Source: Pseudarthrobacter sulfonivorans
Lineage (GTDB): Bacteria; Actinomycetota; Actinomycetes; Actinomycetales; Micrococcaceae
DNA: 63,428 bases
NCBI RefSeq assembly: GCF_024391045.1
Contig: NZ_JANFCZ010000025.1
Location: 1 to 63,428, forward strand
Reading direction: 5' to 3'
Position numbers and translations under genes: made by a program. Shown here piece after piece: positions 28,978 through 37,361 of the stretch. The number at the start of each line of letters is the position of its first letter. Position 1 is the stretch's first letter. Under the pieces are notes generated by a model. The model was not told the DNA's origin, made no database searches, and saw nothing but the letters and a program-made list of their open reading frames with translations.

Positions 28978-30048
28978 TTAGGCCGCGTGCACGGGGTAAT
29001 CGGTGTAGCCTGCGGAGCTGTCTGCGTAGAAAGTGGACGGGTCCGGTTCGTTCAACGGCAGGTTTTCCTTCCAACGCCGTGCAAGGTCCGGGTTTGCAAT
29101 GGCGGGGCGCCCCACCACTACAGCGTCAGCGTGGCCGTCGGCCACCAGGGCGGCCGCTTCTTCCCGTGTAGTCACGGTGCCGAAGCCGGTATTGACCAGG
29201 AACGTGCCGTTGAAACGGGCCCGGAGGTCCTGGACCAGCGCACTGGTGGGGTCCTGGTGGAGGACGCTGAGGTAGGCGAGATTCAGCGGCGCAATGCTGT
29301 CCACCAGTACCTCGTAGGTGGCGCGGACGTCGGCGGGGTCGCTTTCAAAGGCGCCTTGGACATTGTGCTCGGGTGAGATGCGGATTCCGACACGCTGGGC
29401 CCCCACTGCTGCCGCCACCGCATTGACTGTCTCGATCACGAAGCGGGCACGGTTTTCCGGCGACCCGCCGTAGCTGTCCGTGCGGACGTTGGAGCTTGGC
29501 GCGAGGAATTCGTGGAGGAGGTAGCCGTTGGCTGAGTGCAGCTCCACGCCGTCGAAGCCGGCGTCGATGGCGTTGAGGGAGGCAGCAACGATTTCCTGCA
29601 TCACCACGGGCAGTTCGTCACCCGTGAGGGCATGCGGCACCGGGAAGGGCTTTTTGCCGGACGGGGTGCGGACGTCGCCGTCGATGGCCACGGCGCTGGG
29701 GGCCACAATGGTGTGCCCGCCGGTGATGTCCTCGTGGGAAACCCGCCCGCCGTGCATCACCTGGGCGAACATCCGGCCGCCTTCGGCATGAACGGCGTCG
29801 GTGACTTTCTTCCAGCCGGCGATCTGCTGTTCGGTTACAAGTCCGGGCTGGCCCATGTAGGAGCGGCCAGCCGGGCTCGGGTAGGTGCCTTCGCTGATGA
29901 TGAGGCCAAGGGACGCGCGCTGACGGTAATGCTCCACGAGCAGAGGACCCGGGATGCCTTCCTGGCCCGCACGGAGACGGGTCAGGGGCGCCATTACCAG
30001 GCGGTTGGACAGTTCGAGCTCACCAAGGGTCAACGGGGAAAACAGCAC
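28978..30048 (-). CDS. Old Yellow Enzyme-type NADH:flavin oxidoreductase (alkene reductase)
   Basis: The 356-residue FMN TIM-barrel protein reduces activated alkenes, nitro compounds or quinones with NAD(P)H. Motifs are LFSPLTLGELELSNRLVMAPLTR at the start, the substrate-binding His/Asn pair in ELHSANGYLLHEFL, DSYGGSPENRARF, VGIRISPE and the FMN-phosphate end VVVGRPAIANPDL. It belongs to the XenA/NemA-like group. I chose the GTG at 30048 because AAAGGA lies eight bases upstream. An ACAATTGT palindrome at 30142-30149 in the promoter region may be an operator. Confidence 0.93.
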   Translation of the reverse strand: MLFSPLTLGELELSNRLVMAPLTRLRAGQEGIPGPLLVEHYRQRASLGLIISEGTYPSPAGRSYMGQPGLVTEQQIAGWKKVTDAVHAEGGRMFAQVMHGGRVSHEDITGGHTIVAPSAVAIDGDVRTPSGKKPFPVPHALTGDELPVVMQEIVAASLNAIDAGFDGVELHSANGYLLHEFLAPSSNVRTDSYGGSPENRARFVIETVNAVAAAVGAQRVGIRISPEHNVQGAFESDPADVRATYEVLVDSIAPLNLAYLSVLHQDPTSALVQDLRARFNGTFLVNTGFGTVTTREEAAALVADGHADAVVVGRPAIANPDLARRWKENLPLNEPDPSTFYADSSAGYTDYPVHAA

Positions 30049-30162
30049 AGGGCGGTTCCTTTCGAAGGGGATTCGTTCTGCTGTTCCCAACTGCTTAGCC
30101 TCTGCATCTATTCCGGATCCGTTCCGGTGGAGAGGGCCGTCACAATTGTTCGTGCGGATTGT

Positions 30163-31089
30163 TTATTGGGGTGACGGCACGCCGAAGCAGCCTTGTCCCT
30201 GGGGGTTTACGTTGCAGTCGTCGGCGTAGTTCCGAGTGATCGAACGCCAGACGCTGATGGCTTGCGGCGGTGCGCTGAACTGTCCCTGGCCGGGGATGGG
30301 CAGCGGCGGTCCGTCGTTCACGGAGTAGGTGCCTTGGAAGGACGTGGTGAGGACCACCTGAAAGTCGCCTGTCTGCGCATAGACATGGCTGGTGCGGGTC
30401 TTCTCGCCCCAGCGTTCCTGGGGCAGCGGACCTCCCATGGACGGTTGAGGACCGAAGACTGTGCCGTCCCCGTAGTTCCAGGTGTACTGAACCGGAGTGG
30501 CAACAACATGAACCTTCTGCCCGAACATCGTCACGTCGAACTGCTGTTCAGCCGCGTCTGCGTAGAAATTCGTTTCGGCACCACGCAAGGTATGCGGACT
30601 CGGCTGCGCGACGACCGTACCGGCGTTGATCGGCAGGCTCTCGAATTGCCGCTGGATCTGACCGGCAATCTGGTCAAGAACATCGACCGGTTTCTCGTCG
30701 TAGATGCACGTCGGTCCCGCGAAAAAGGTGTAGTTATCCAGCACCTTCAGGGATCTGTACCAGTTAACAACCCGGCCGTTATCTCCATCGGCGCATTCAA
30801 CATCAGGCCCCGCACAGTTTGATCCGTCGAGATTCGAGTCCACTCTGCACACATGCTTCGATCTGTACTTGAATGGGTCATCGGGAAGCCCCACCGGCAC
30901 CGAGGTCCACGCGTTGCTATGAGGATCATGGAACCAACCCACTGCCGAAGCGCCATTGCCAGCCCAAGCGGTCCCAATGGCCGGTGAATCGGAGGAGTCT
31001 GACACGGCGGCCGGCCCGGGCAACGACAATAGGAGCGTGCCAACCATCACGGCAAGCAACCTCGCTACTGCTGGCGCATGGCCGGCCAT
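30163..31089 (-). CDS. Exported PKD-like domain protein, unknown function
   Basis: The 308-residue protein begins with a signal peptide (LLAVMVGTLLLSLPGPAAVS). Four cysteines in CRVDSNLDGSNCAGPDVEC and a nearby CIYDE suggest disulfides. A PKD-like stretch, YTWNYGDGTVFGP followed by RTSHVYAQTGDFQVVLTTSF, lies at about 200-265. The ATG overlaps the stop of the upstream lipoprotein gene (TAATG), so the pair is translationally coupled. No function is known; an extracellular structural or adhesion role is only a guess. Confidence 0.7.
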   Translation of the reverse strand: MAGHAPAVARLLAVMVGTLLLSLPGPAAVSDSSDSPAIGTAWAGNGASAVGWFHDPHSNAWTSVPVGLPDDPFKYRSKHVCRVDSNLDGSNCAGPDVECADGDNGRVVNWYRSLKVLDNYTFFAGPTCIYDEKPVDVLDQIAGQIQRQFESLPINAGTVVAQPSPHTLRGAETNFYADAAEQQFDVTMFGQKVHVVATPVQYTWNYGDGTVFGPQPSMGGPLPQERWGEKTRTSHVYAQTGDFQVVLTTSFQGTYSVNDGPPLPIPGQGQFSAPPQAISVWRSITRNYADDCNVNPQGQGCFGVPSPQ

Positions 31090-31748
31090 TACTTCACCAA
31101 GTGTTCGACAGTATTAGCTCTCCAGCCACTTGCATCGAACCCGGCAATCACGATGTCCCCTATGGCCGGCTGCCTGGGAACACTTCCCTTGAGCGTGGCA
31201 TTCGAAAGGTAGTAGTCAGTTGTTTCCTGATACACCTGAACGACGGCTTGGTACGTTGCTGGGCCAGTCTCAATGAAGTCCGAATGGACTCCCTCCACGT
31301 GCATCTTGCCGCCGGCCATCCAGCGTCCATCCGAATGCCACTCTGTGACTTCGGTTTTTACCTTTGCGCAGCTACCGCAGGACGGCCCTGAGGCCGACTC
31401 CAGCGGCTTTGTATCTCCGGTCTCATAGGCGTAGCTAAGAGTCTCGTACCAGTACCGGGCAAACGCTTCCAGCCCCTCCTTCGTCTCCGTCTTGGCCACC
31501 TCCGGAAGTACCGGCACCGGCACGTTCTGGGCACGGCCGCTGGCGGACGCCGGCACGTAAGCCGGAGTGGCGCTCGGGGTGGGTGTGGGAGTGGCGCTGG
31601 GCGCCTGCGATACCGCGGTCGACGCGGTGTCCGTGACTCCGGGCCCGCCGCCAGCGTTACACCCGGAAAGCACGAGGGCCCCCGCCGCAACTGCCGCGAT
31701 GGTGGCGGCACGCAGATGCCCGGCCGTGAAGAACTTGTGCGATGTCAT
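31089..31748 (-). CDS. DUF6318-family lipoprotein
   Basis: The 219-residue protein has a lipobox, AALVLSGC-like (VLSGCNAGG), after a basic signal sequence, so it should be lipid-anchored on the outer face of the membrane. A Thr/Pro/Ser linker (about 45-70) leads to the DUF6318 domain, with TKEGLEAFARYWYETLSYAYETGD and a SGPSCGSCAKV cysteine pair. The fold resembles NTF2-like domains. It is the first gene of a two-gene unit with the PKD-like exported protein. Confidence 0.8.
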   Translation of the reverse strand: MTSHKFFTAGHLRAATIAAVAAGALVLSGCNAGGGPGVTDTASTAVSQAPSATPTPTPSATPAYVPASASGRAQNVPVPVLPEVAKTETKEGLEAFARYWYETLSYAYETGDTKPLESASGPSCGSCAKVKTEVTEWHSDGRWMAGGKMHVEGVHSDFIETGPATYQAVVQVYQETTDYYLSNATLKGSVPRQPAIGDIVIAGFDASGWRANTVEHLVK

Positions 31749-31962
31749 GGGCAGCTAATCCCCCGATAGTTTCAAGACGCCTCGCTCCGAACAATGATCT
31801 AAGGGTAGCCCAGGACACAACGGAGCGATCAAAGTTATCCACAGCCACCAGTCATCGGTTCTAGCACCGCGCCGGGCCAGCGGAAAGTCACAGTAGTCCC
31901 AGCTGGCCAACGGGGACCGGCGTCGACCGCGCCGAAAATTCCCACGCCCAGACCTAGAATTC

Positions 31963-31979
31963 TTCTACCGAACGTAGAA
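31963..31979. promoter_or_regulatory. Inverted repeat immediately before the PNPOx-like start
   Basis: TTCTAC (31963-31968) and GTAGAA (31974-31979) flank CGAAC and end two bases before the ATG at 31982. TAGAAT (31955-31960) upstream may be a -10 box. No Shine-Dalgarno sequence is visible, so the repeat occupies the normal ribosome-binding region. Confidence 0.5.
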
Positions 31980-31981
31980 CA

Positions 31982-32425
31982 ATGGCGTACATGATGTACA
32001 CGCACCCCGACGGCGAGCCCGTCCTGGAACTCAACGACGAGCAGTCCTGGAAACTCCTGGAAGCCACCCGGCACGGCCGCCTGGTGGTCTCAGTTGGCGG
32101 CGAGCCGGACATCTTCCCGGTCAACTACCTCGCCTCAGGCCGGAAGATCTATCTCCGCACAGCGCCCGGGAACAAGCTGGCCCAGCTCACCATCAACTCA
32201 AAAGTGCTGCTCGAAACAGACGGCATCCTTTCTGATGAGGCCTGGTCGGTGGTGCTCAGGGGAACGGCACGGGTCCTGAGTAACTCAACGGAAATCGCCG
32301 CCGTCGAAGAGCTGGGCCTGAAAACCTGGGTGCCCACGCTCAAGGACTTCTACGTGGAGGTTGTGCCCACCTCCGTCAGCGGCCGCCATTTTGAACTGGG
32401 CGAACAGCCGGAACGGGAAATCTAG
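31982..32425 (+). CDS. PNPOx-like split-barrel flavin-binding protein
   Basis: The 147-residue protein is a split beta-barrel of the pyridoxamine 5'-phosphate oxidase-like superfamily, in the short group related to nitroimidazole resistance and F420/FMN reductases. Motifs are WKLLEATRHGRLVVSVGGEPDIFPVNYL, IYLRTAPGNKLAQLT and VVLRGTARVLSN. Substrate and cofactor are not determined. An inverted repeat replaces the usual ribosome-binding site. The vsr gene follows after a palindrome that contains its stop codon. Confidence 0.85.
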   Translation: MAYMMYTHPDGEPVLELNDEQSWKLLEATRHGRLVVSVGGEPDIFPVNYLASGRKIYLRTAPGNKLAQLTINSKVLLETDGILSDEAWSVVLRGTARVLSNSTEIAAVEELGLKTWVPTLKDFYVEVVPTSVSGRHFELGEQPEREI

Positions 32426-32436
32426 GAGCTCCTAGA
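32421..32436. promoter_or_regulatory. Perfect 16-base palindrome before vsr
   Basis: TCTAGGAG/CTCCTAGA is a perfect palindrome. It includes the TAG stop of the PNPOx-like gene and ends eight bases before the vsr ATG. It could be an operator or a small RNA structure that hides GGAG. Confidence 0.7.
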
Positions 32437-32444
32437 CTGGAAGC

Positions 32445-32897
32445 ATGTCGGACAGGCTGACGCCCGAACAGCGGAGCTGGAACATGTCCCGCATCCGGGG
32501 CAAGAACACCAAGCCGGAGTTGCTGGTGCGTCGCCTTCTGCATTCCAAGGGATACCGGTACCGCCTCCACGGCAGATCCGGCAGCGCCCGCCTGCCCGGG
32601 AACCCGGACCTGGTCTTCGCGGGCCGGCGCAAAGTCATCTTCATCAACGGTTGCTTTTGGCATTTTCACGACTGCCGCGCAGGCCAGCATGCCCCCAAAG
32701 CCAACGCCACGTTCTGGGAAGCCAAGCGGACCCGGACCCGCGAACGTGACGGCCAGCAACGCCGCCAGTTGGAAGCCGCCGGCTGGGAGGTACTGACAGT
32801 GTGGGAGTGCGAACTGAAGGACGGCTCGGCCCTCGAAGCCCAGCTGATGGCATTTCTCGGTGCCCGCGGCCCCCGCCCGAACTTGAGCCATTCTTGA
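32445..32897 (+). CDS. vsr: Very short patch repair (Vsr) endonuclease
   Basis: The 150-residue enzyme would nick DNA beside T:G mismatches that arise when 5-methylcytosine deaminates. Motifs are WNMSRIRGKNTKPELLVRRL, the catalytic Asp in NPDLVFAGRRKVIFINGCFW, the zinc ligands of GCFWHFHDC, and the conserved end GWEVLTVWECEL. Length matches the family. No cytosine methyltransferase is seen in the window, so it is an orphan here. An McrBC type IV system lies about 3.1 kb downstream. Confidence 0.93.
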   Translation: MSDRLTPEQRSWNMSRIRGKNTKPELLVRRLLHSKGYRYRLHGRSGSARLPGNPDLVFAGRRKVIFINGCFWHFHDCRAGQHAPKANATFWEAKRTRTRERDGQQRRQLEAAGWEVLTVWECELKDGSALEAQLMAFLGARGPRPNLSHS

Positions 32898-33095
32898 GTG
32901 TTTGCCTGCGCCCGAATTGATCGGCACCGGCAAAGATTACGTCTACCGGCAAAACCCGCAGTCTCCCCAAAAAACCCCCACTCTTGATCCCGGAGGGCCG
33001 CTGGACCAAGGAAGCGATTTACTCTGAAGATGCACAACAACCCAGGCTTCCACCCCAGTTTTATGGAGTGGGCGACGCAAGCGGAAAGGACAGGA

Positions 33096-33506
33096 ATGGC
33101 CCCCTCCGACGATGCCGGGCGCCCCTTGGTTGATCCTTCGGTCCTTGACCGCCTCCGCGACGAACTGGCTGAGGACGAAGGCTACTGCAAGGTCTTCGTG
33201 AGCAACTTCATCGACTATCTACCCGTGAGGATCGGCAAGCTTCGCCTGGCGCTGACCACAGGCGACCTGCCAGGCGCCGTGGACGCCGTCCTCAGCCTCA
33301 AGACCTCCAGCCAGATGGTGGGCGCGGAACGGCTGGCCGGCCTGGCCATAGACCTTGAACGCTCCATCCGCGAGGACACACCCAGCACCGAGCCCTCCGT
33401 CGCACTGCCGCAACTGGCCGCCGACTACCTCCGGCCCATCAACGTGTGCTGCCGCCAGACCCTGAACCGCTTGCAGCCTCAGCGCTCCGCGGGCGCCAGG
33501 CGGTAA
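33096..33506 (+). CDS. HPt-like protein lacking the phospho-histidine
   Basis: The protein of about 136 residues looks like a four-helix histidine phosphotransfer domain: LVDPSVLDRLRDEL, then YCKVFVSNFIDYLPVRIGKLRLAL and the core AVLSLKTSSQMVGAERLAGL. In active HPt domains this core reads HxLKGxxxxxGA; here Leu66 stands at the His position. It therefore cannot accept phosphate in the usual way and may bind or block a receiver. AAAGGA precedes the ATG at 33096; an ATG at 33030 is the longer alternative. Its 3' end overlaps the convergent response regulator by 28 bases. Confidence 0.7.
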   Translation: MAPSDDAGRPLVDPSVLDRLRDELAEDEGYCKVFVSNFIDYLPVRIGKLRLALTTGDLPGAVDAVLSLKTSSQMVGAERLAGLAIDLERSIREDTPSTEPSVALPQLAADYLRPINVCCRQTLNRLQPQRSAGARR

Positions 33507-34237
33507 CCCACGCCGCGAACCGTCTGCAGCCAGCGCGGCTGCTGCGGTGAATCGCCCAGCTTCTTCCGCAGGTTTCCCATGTGGACCTCCACGGACCGCT
33601 CGTCGGCCTCGCTGATGTAACTGCCGACGTCGTAATCCTCGTCCCGGAGGCGACGCACCAGATCAGATTTGGTCCGGACCGTCCGTCCCGCCTCGAGCAG
33701 CGCGTAAAGCAGTTCAAACTCGGTGCGGGTCAGGTTGAGCTCCTGGCCGTCCACGCTCACGGACCGTGACGCGTACGTGAGGTCCAGGCCGTTGTGGTTA
33801 TAGTGGCCGGTTCCGGCCGCGGCCGGCTGCTCCCCCGCCGAGGCCTCCTCCACCACGTCAGGACCGGAGCGGGGCCGGCGCATCATGGCCGCAATTCGCG
33901 CCCGAAGCTCACGGGGGCGGAAAGGCTTGGTGAGATAGTCATCGGCCCCGGACTCGAGACCGATCAGAGTGTCCAGCTCTTCGGCCCGTGCCGTGAGCAT
34001 CACGATGTAGGCGTCAGAGAATTCACGGATCTGGCGGGAGACCTCAAACCCGTCAATATCCGGCAAGCCCAAATCCAGCGTGATGACATCAGGATTGAGC
34101 GACCGCGCCGCCAAAACTCCCTCAGTTCCGCTGGCGGCAACGCTCACGTCAAACCCCGCCTGGGTCAGGACCGCGCGGACCAACTCCCGTATATCCTGGT
34201 CATCCTCGATGACCAGACCCACACGTGCTTCATTCAT
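33479..34237 (-). CDS. OmpR-family response regulator
   Basis: The 252-residue protein has a receiver domain (1-120) with acidic pocket EDD (11-13), phospho-acceptor Asp55 in VITLDLGLPD, and the switch Lys in YLTKPFRP. A spacer with PRSGPDVVEEASAGEQPAAAG leads to an OmpR/PhoB winged helix (about 155-248; LTRTEFELLYALLEAGRTV and MGNLRKKLGDSPQQPRWLQTVRGVGYRL). It would be the partner of the divergent histidine kinase. The ATG at 34237 follows GAGGGGG; longer upstream readings have no ribosome-binding site. Confidence 0.93.
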   Translation of the reverse strand: MNEARVGLVIEDDQDIRELVRAVLTQAGFDVSVAASGTEGVLAARSLNPDVITLDLGLPDIDGFEVSRQIREFSDAYIVMLTARAEELDTLIGLESGADDYLTKPFRPRELRARIAAMMRRPRSGPDVVEEASAGEQPAAAGTGHYNHNGLDLTYASRSVSVDGQELNLTRTEFELLYALLEAGRTVRTKSDLVRRLRDEDYDVGSYISEADERSVEVHMGNLRKKLGDSPQQPRWLQTVRGVGYRLAPAER

Positions 34238-34337
34238 ACAAGCCCCCTCAGCCAGCTTGACAACGTGAGAAGTATAGCCCGCTGCCGATACCCTGTTGGT
34301 ATGCGTCTCACAACCCTGACACTTCCGGCCGCCCTTC

Positions 34338-35993
34338 ATGACTGAGCCCGGAACGTGGGCAACGGGCCGACTCAGGTTTTTCCGCCGCCCTTTCCACGAA
34401 TACCGGCTCACCGACAGGGTGGCCCTGAGCCAGGCTCCGCTGTTCGTCACCACGCTTTTGACGGCCTCCCTAATGTGGGCGTTCTTCCCCGGCACCATGA
34501 ACAATCCGCTATTCGTGGCGTTCCTTGTCTCGCAGCTGGCCCTGATGGCGCTGTGTTACGTGGTCCCCTGGGACAGGCTGCCGTACACCAGCTTCCTGGC
34601 CATCCCCATCCTGGACTTCGCTTCCATCGCATTGGGCCGCGAGGGCGGACAGGAGAGCCTGACGGGCCTCAGCCTGCTGGCCGTCTTTCCGGTCATCTGG
34701 CTGTGCGCCTCGGGCTACTATCCGCGGCTTTCGCTGTGGCTGTCCTTCCTAGGGCCGCTTGCCATCATCTGGGTGCCCCTGATGGTCCTGGGAGATGTCT
34801 CCGGCCCAAGCCTGGCCAAGTCATTGCTGATCCCCGTCATGATGCTGGGAATTGGCGTCTCGGTTAGCGTCCTGACGCTCAGCATGATGCGTCAGCAGCG
34901 GACCCTGGAGGAGAAGGACGAAGAACTCCAGGCCACCCTCCGTGGCAGTAAGCAGCAAGAGGCCCTGCTCAACTCTGTCCTGGAAACCGTGAACATTGGC
35001 GTCCTGGCCGTCGACGCAGGCGGGCATGACATCCTCATGAACCGCAAGCAGCGCGCCAACCACGAGCTGGCCAGCCCAAAGGACATCCCGGACGCGAACG
35101 AATCGCAGCTGCTGGTCTTCGCCGGTGACCGCACCACCCCGGTCCCCGTGCAGGATCGCCCGGTGCGCCGCGCGGTCCTGGGCGAGACCTTCACGGATTA
35201 CTTGGTCTGGCTCGGCGCCGGCAAGGAACAGCGCGCCATCACCACCAGCGCCCGTGCCATGAAGGACGCCGACGGACAGTTCGCGGGCTCCGTCATCGTG
35301 TTCAGCGACGTGACCGACCTGGTGAATGCCCTGGCGGCCAAGGACGACTTCGTCTCCAGCGTTTCCCACGAGTTCCGGACTCCCCTGACGTCCATCCTGG
35401 GCTACGTCGAAATCCTGTTGGAAGACGAACCGCGCGAGGACCAGCTGGAACCGCTGAACATCATCAGGCGCAACTCAGAACGGCTGCTCACCCTGGTGTC
35501 GGACCTGCTGGCCGCCCGCAACGGCCACATGATTGTCACCCCGCACGCCGTGGACGTGGCGGAGCTGGTGCGCGCCAGCGTCGCCGCAGCCACGCCCAAG
35601 GCCGCGGGCGCCGGCGTGGTCCTCACTGCCGACGCACCCGCCCGGCTGGACGCCCACGTAGACGGCCCCCGGATCTCCCAGGTGCTGGACAATCTCGTCT
35701 CGAACGCGATCAAGTACTCGCCCGACGGCGGAAACGTGGTGGTGTCCCTGGCGCAGGAAGACGGTCACTTCGCCTGCCGCGTCAGCGATACCGGGATGGG
35801 CATGAGCCGCGAGGACCTGGCCGAAGTGTTCGCAAAGTTCTTCCGGACCAGCAATGTGCGCAGGACCGCCATCCCCGGAGTGGGGCTGGGTCTGTCCATC
35901 AGCAAGGCCATCGTGGAGGCCCACGGCGGAACCATCGGCGTGGAGAGCACGCTGGGCGAGGGCACCACCTTCAGCTTCCGCGTGCCGGTCTAA
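34338..35993 (+). CDS. Membrane histidine kinase with PAS domain
   Basis: The 551-residue protein has about six membrane helices (residues 30-182), a coiled coil (RQQRTLEEKDEELQATLRG), a PAS-like domain (about 205-330) and a HisKA domain with phospho-acceptor His344 in SSVSHEFRTPLTSILGYVEIL. The ATPase domain carries the N box LDNLVSNAIKYSPDGG, G1 SDTGMGM and G2 GVGLGLSISKAIVEAHGG. Signal is unknown. It diverges from the response regulator across 100 bases, unlike the usual same-strand operon. Confidence 0.93.
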   Translation: MTEPGTWATGRLRFFRRPFHEYRLTDRVALSQAPLFVTTLLTASLMWAFFPGTMNNPLFVAFLVSQLALMALCYVVPWDRLPYTSFLAIPILDFASIALGREGGQESLTGLSLLAVFPVIWLCASGYYPRLSLWLSFLGPLAIIWVPLMVLGDVSGPSLAKSLLIPVMMLGIGVSVSVLTLSMMRQQRTLEEKDEELQATLRGSKQQEALLNSVLETVNIGVLAVDAGGHDILMNRKQRANHELASPKDIPDANESQLLVFAGDRTTPVPVQDRPVRRAVLGETFTDYLVWLGAGKEQRAITTSARAMKDADGQFAGSVIVFSDVTDLVNALAAKDDFVSSVSHEFRTPLTSILGYVEILLEDEPREDQLEPLNIIRRNSERLLTLVSDLLAARNGHMIVTPHAVDVAELVRASVAAATPKAAGAGVVLTADAPARLDAHVDGPRISQVLDNLVSNAIKYSPDGGNVVVSLAQEDGHFACRVSDTGMGMSREDLAEVFAKFFRTSNVRRTAIPGVGLGLSISKAIVEAHGGTIGVESTLGEGTTFSFRVPV

Positions 35994-36035
35994 GTCCAGC
36001 CGGTCTCAGGCCAGTGGCGGCGGGGACGGACGTGC

Positions 36036-37361
36036 CTACCCGCCGCCCAGCGAGGTGCGGACTACTTCGCCCCAGGACTGCCTGGCCAGCTCCGCCACCG
36101 CGGCCAGGATGTCCGACGGCGGCAGGGACAGGTCCAGCGGAAACTCCACTATGTCGATGTCCGTGTTGAGGATCCGCCGCAGCTTCATCTCGCCAGCCCC
36201 AGCGTAGACAAGCCAGGCCGTCGGCACACCCAGGGCGGTGCAGTGGGCCAGCATCTGATAGTGGTCGGCCGTCAGAGAGGCGCCGAGATCCGCAGCGGCT
36301 TTGTACTTGGCGTTGTAGACCACCACGGGGCGACCGTCCAGCACGTGCACGGCATCGGGCCGGACGGAGAGCCTGTCAGCATCCCGGACGGCTTCGCTCA
36401 GCAATGCGTTGTACTGCAGCCGGGTTTCCCCCGGATAGGCCGCCATGGCTTCGCGGAGCGCCGCGCCCACGAAGTCCTCGAACACCTGCGCCATGTCCAC
36501 CACGAACGATGCCGTCTGCTGGTTGCCCTCGCCCGCCTCCGCGGAGGCGTTGCGGAGGATGAGCCCGGCGAGGCGCAGCACCGAGTGGTAGCGGACGTTC
36601 ATCCTGTTCGGCGTCCACGGCGGCAGCGGAGCGCCGGCTGGAAGGCGGGTGACGGCGTCGAGCTTTCCCTTGAGCTGGCGCAAGCGGCTGAGGACCTCGG
36701 GCCGGACCCGCGGGACCTGGCCCATGCGGTCCAATGCCGCGCGCAGGATCCGGTTTTCGGCGATGTCCTCGGTGAATTCGTCGTAGGACACCTCCAGCGG
36801 CACCAGCATGCCCGGCCGGCGGGAAATCTGGTCCGAAATCCTGATGCGGCCTTTGACCGTGCGGAGGGACTCATCCACGGTCCGGTAACCCTGCAGCACC
36901 CCGCGGCCCAAAGCCCGCTCCGCCAACTGCGCCAGCGATTCTGCCAGCGCGCTCCACAATTCGCGGTCCTCCACAGCGGACACCGAATCGGCCCGGAAGC
37001 CCTGATTACCGGCATAGCTGAGGAGGAAAAGCAGCCGGCTCAGCCTCAGTCGGTCCTTGGGCCGGACATCCAGCTGCATGGTGGCCGTGCGGACAGACCC
37101 CACCTTTCCCACCGGTTCGATCCGGTAGAGGCCCATGCCCATCGGCGACGCCTTGGCCAGACCGCTCGAGTTCAGGAACGTGGCACTCGCGGCGTCGAGC
37201 CGGTCCACCACGCCGCCGGACAGCTCGTCCAGGACCAGGTGCTTGCTGCCCTTTACGGGACCTCCGTGCGCCGGCGCCTGCGGGGGCTTGGGCGGCAGTG
37301 GCTTCGCTGCAGCAGACTTGCGCGGCGCAGACCCGGCCTGCAGCCCCTTAACTGGCCGCAA
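36036..37361 (-). CDS. mcrC: McrC-family restriction component with altered active site
   Basis: The 441-residue protein is the nuclease half of an McrBC-type modification-dependent restriction system. The N-terminal part carries LYRIEPVGKVGSVRTATMQL; the C-terminal PD-(D/E)xK region shows SVRPDAVHV (D336) and VVVYNAKYK. The expected second acid (D in E. coli McrC D-x-K) is Asn350, with Lys352 kept. Loss of that acid would normally weaken cleavage. Translation appears to start at a TTG overlapping the mcrB stop by 14 bases, so the two are coupled. Confidence 0.85.
   Translation of the reverse strand: MRPVKGLQAGSAPRKSAAAKPLPPKPPQAPAHGGPVKGSKHLVLDELSGGVVDRLDAASATFLNSSGLAKASPMGMGLYRIEPVGKVGSVRTATMQLDVRPKDRLRLSRLLFLLSYAGNQGFRADSVSAVEDRELWSALAESLAQLAERALGRGVLQGYRTVDESLRTVKGRIRISDQISRRPGMLVPLEVSYDEFTEDIAENRILRAALDRMGQVPRVRPEVLSRLRQLKGKLDAVTRLPAGAPLPPWTPNRMNVRYHSVLRLAGLILRNASAEAGEGNQQTASFVVDMAQVFEDFVGAALREAMAAYPGETRLQYNALLSEAVRDADRLSVRPDAVHVLDGRPVVVYNAKYKAAADLGASLTADHYQMLAHCTALGVPTAWLVYAGAGEMKLRRILNTDIDIVEFPLDLSLPPSDILAAVAELARQSWGEVVRTSLGGG

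Noticed and set aside
31835..31843. Perfect DnaA box TTATCCACA in the DUF6318 promoter region
   Set aside because: A single box with no neighbours or AT-rich unwinding region; likely chance or a minor site, not an origin.
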